Assembly (NCBI GenBank): GCA_035295985.1 | Contig: DATHBT010000061.1 | Coordinates: 1 to 6,646 of the forward strand | DNA: 6,646 nt | Direction: 5' to 3' | From: JAIVGV01 sp035295985 | GTDB lineage: Bacteria > Acidobacteriota > Blastocatellia > Pyrinomonadales > Pyrinomonadaceae | In this document: piece by piece, positions 5,263-6,646 of the stretch | How positions within the stretch are numbered: the first letter of the stretch is position 1 | How the letters are laid out: each line of letters opens with the position of its first letter | The notes under the pieces: generated by a model | What the model saw: only the letters and a program-made list of their open reading frames with translations | What the model was told of the DNA's origin: nothing | Database searches by the model: none | Program-made: the position numbers and the translations under genes

Positions 5263-6150
5263 ATGAGAAGACCACCCGCCCTCGTCCCCCTGCTGCTCCT
5301 GCTGCCGACTCTTTACGCACAAGTCGCCTGCAAGCGCGCTGCCGCGCCGGCCGCGAACGCCGCCGCCGCCGCGCCGTCGCCCACGCCGAACGTCGAACAG
5401 GTCATCGGCGAGCTGGCGAAACACGATCAGGAGGAGATCAGGCAGCACCCCGACCAGCCGACGGGCTACTACAACCTCGCGAACACATACTTCGCGGCCG
5501 GCAAGTTCGAGGAGGCCGCCGAGCAGTACCGCCACGTCCTCCGCCTCGACCCGCGCGACGCCGCCGCGCACTTCGAGCTGGGCCAGTCGCTCCTCCGGCT
5601 CAACCGCCCCGACGAAGCCGCGCGCTCCTTTACTGAGGCGCTCAGGCACGACCCGCGGATGAGTGAGGCCCACTTCGAACTCGGCGACGCGCTCCGCAAG
5701 ATCGACAAACACGAGGAGGCCGCCGCCTCGTACCGCCGCGCCGCGTCGGCCTTCGAGGCCGAGATCAAGTCCGATCCGAAGCAGGCGGAACGGCTCAGGG
5801 GCCGCCTCGCCGACGCGCACTTCCGCGCGGGCAATTCACTCGACAGGCTCGGCCGGTGGAAGGAATCGGTCAAGGCTTACGAGCAGGCCGCGCGCCACAA
5901 CCCGCAGGACGCCGACGCGCACTTCAACCTCGGCTACGCGCACAGCCGGCTCGAACAGTTCGACGCCTCGCTCGCCGCCTACCGCCGCGCCGCCGAACTC
6001 CGCGCCGGCGACGCCGAGACGCACCGCCGCCTGGCGCTCCTCCACCTGCTGCGCGACGACCGCGCCGCCGCGCAGGCCGAGTACGACCGCGTCAAGTCGC
6101 TCGACCCCAAACTCGCCGCCACGCTCGACGAGCACTTCGCCCGCCGCTGA
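5263..6150 (+). CDS. Exported TPR-repeat protein, possible lipoprotein
   Basis: The 295-residue protein starts with a signal-like segment: MRRPP, then a hydrophobic core of leucines (residues 10-17), ending at AQVAC with cysteine 23. The Cys could be lipidated, but glutamine at the -3 position is a poor lipobox, so cleavage by signal peptidase I or simple anchoring is also possible. An Ala/Pro linker (26-42) follows. From about 67 to 284 there are about six tetratricopeptide units, recognisable by YYNLANTYFAAGKFEEAAEQY, AHFELGQSLLRL, AHFELGDALRKI, AHFRAGNSLDRLGRW, AHFNLGYAHSRL and HRRLALLHLLRDD, each closing near a DP or NP. Between the third and fourth unit lies an insert of about 14 residues. 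TPRs scaffold protein contacts, here probably outside the cytoplasm; the partner is unknown. The ATG at 5263 has only a weak ribosome site (GAAAG). Confidence 0.88.
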   Translation: MRRPPALVPLLLLLPTLYAQVACKRAAAPAANAAAAAPSPTPNVEQVIGELAKHDQEEIRQHPDQPTGYYNLANTYFAAGKFEEAAEQYRHVLRLDPRDAAAHFELGQSLLRLNRPDEAARSFTEALRHDPRMSEAHFELGDALRKIDKHEEAAASYRRAASAFEAEIKSDPKQAERLRGRLADAHFRAGNSLDRLGRWKESVKAYEQAARHNPQDADAHFNLGYAHSRLEQFDASLAAYRRAAELRAGDAETHRRLALLHLLRDDRAAAQAEYDRVKSLDPKLAATLDEHFARR

Positions 6151-6186
6151 AACTCAACTCCCCTCCACCCGGAGCACGCTCCAAAA

Positions 6187-6251
6187 CCTTCGCGCCTTTG
6201 CGTGAGACTTTCCCTCCGAGAGAAAGAAAGTCTCACGCAAAGGCGCGAAGG
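6187..6251. repeat. Perfect 26-bp inverted repeat (dispersed REP-like element) between convergent genes
   Basis: Positions 6187-6212 (starting CCTTCGCGCCTTTGCGTGAG) are perfectly complementary to 6226-6251, with a 13-base loop. The right arm runs on into a further GGCGCGAAGG copy (6249-6258), a short direct duplication. The CTTTGCGTGAGA-type core is a motif I associate with dispersed intergenic repeats in several high-GC bacterial groups. It lies 36 bases after the TPR stop and 44 bases from the SCO1 stop. TTTT follows on the minus-strand side only, so it may help end the SCO1 transcript. Confidence 0.85.
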
Positions 6252-6295
6252 CGCGAAGGAAACGGCCGAGGCCGCGTGGTGTCGTCCGAAGGCGG

Positions 6296-6646
6296 CTAAG
6301 GCTTCGCGGGCGCGTCGGCGCTAATACCGGCGACCGCGTCGTCTATGACTTTCACGATCCGCGACGGGGGCGAAAGTCCGTAGGTGCGCGTGACGATGCC
6401 CTTCCGGTCGTTGATGACGAGGACGGTCGGCGAGTGGTCTTCGGGCCGGGCGGTCGAGGCGGCGAGGACGCGCAGCAGCTCGTCGATGTCGGGCTTCGCG
6501 CCCGTGACGAACGTCCAGCCGGGGGCGGCCTTGAACTTCGCGCCCCACGCCTTCAGGCGCTCCGGCGTGTCGTTGGCGGGATCGACCGAGACGGAGATGA
6601 GGTGAACGTCGCGGCCCGCGCGCTCGCCGAGATCACGCTGCACGCG
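6296..6646 (-). CDS. SCO1/SenC family copper chaperone, C-terminal part (cut by window edge)
   Basis: The minus-strand frame enters from the window end and stops with TAG at 6298-6296, giving about 117 visible residues. It reads RVQRDLGERAGRDV, LISVSVDPANDTPERL, GWTFVTGAKPDIDELL, then EDHSPTVLVINDRKG and TYGLSP. These are the thioredoxin-fold signatures of SCO1/SenC proteins: SVSVDPxxDTPE after the second helix, and the histidine in DHS, which is the third copper ligand beside the CxxxC cysteines. The CxxxC motif lies outside the window. These proteins insert copper into cytochrome c oxidase or act as periplasmic thiol/redox proteins. A GTG at 6643 is possible in principle, but homology says the visible part is internal. 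The gene converges on the TPR gene across the perfect inverted repeat. Confidence 0.9.
   Translation of the reverse strand, partial: RVQRDLGERAGRDVHLISVSVDPANDTPERLKAWGAKFKAAPGWTFVTGAKPDIDELLRVLAASTARPEDHSPTVLVINDRKGIVTRTYGLSPPSRIVKVIDDAVAGISADAPAKP

Noticed and set aside
5106..5636. Plus-strand frame starting GTG at 5106, overlapping the TPR gene
   Set aside because: The product is arginine/proline-rich, the AAAGG before it is only two bases away, and the TPR frame explains the region.

Overview
The window is high-GC bacterial chromosomal DNA of ordinary coding density. It holds eight protein genes, two of them cut by the window edges, and no RNA genes, CRISPR array or insertion sequence that I can see. 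The mix of a GH57/DUF3536 glycoside hydrolase, a SCO1-type copper chaperone, alanine- and arginine-rich high-GC coding, a TPR lipoprotein-like protein and dispersed short inverted repeats would fit an environmental lineage such as Acidobacteriota (Blastocatellia-like). That placement is a guess from style, not proven by any marker here.

Layout from left to right: (1) the N-terminal end of a GH57/DUF3536 protein on the minus strand (1-319); (2) a 288-base gap with a CG run, then two plus-strand genes of unknown function in close order, a predicted helix-turn-helix protein (608-1144) and a 92-residue protein (1201-1479); (3) a composite repeat of 7-base units around a strong GC hairpin (1481-1625), placed between convergent genes as a likely bidirectional terminator; (4) a minus-strand block of PhzF-family isomerase (1625-2437), a second heptamer-repeat inverted element (2444-2582), a phage-recombination-like protein (2617-3234) and ribonuclease Z (3380-4342); (5) a divergent intergenic region leading into a single-domain response regulator (4611-4991); (6) a leader region with a good promoter candidate and a hairpin ahead of an exported TPR protein (5263-6150); (7) a perfect 26-bp inverted repeat (6187-6251) and the C-terminal part of a SCO1/SenC protein on the minus strand (6296-6646).

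The genes do not form one pathway. RNase Z is housekeeping tRNA processing. The response regulator has no kinase or output partner in view. The PhzF-family, TPR and SCO1 genes look like independent transcription units. I see no convincing new defence, mobile or biosynthetic system. The points most worth a second look are the two unrelated-sequence but identically organised 7-bp repeat elements, the phage-type annealing-like protein next to rnz, the conserved-looking HTH protein of unknown role, and the hairpin-bearing leader of the TPR gene.
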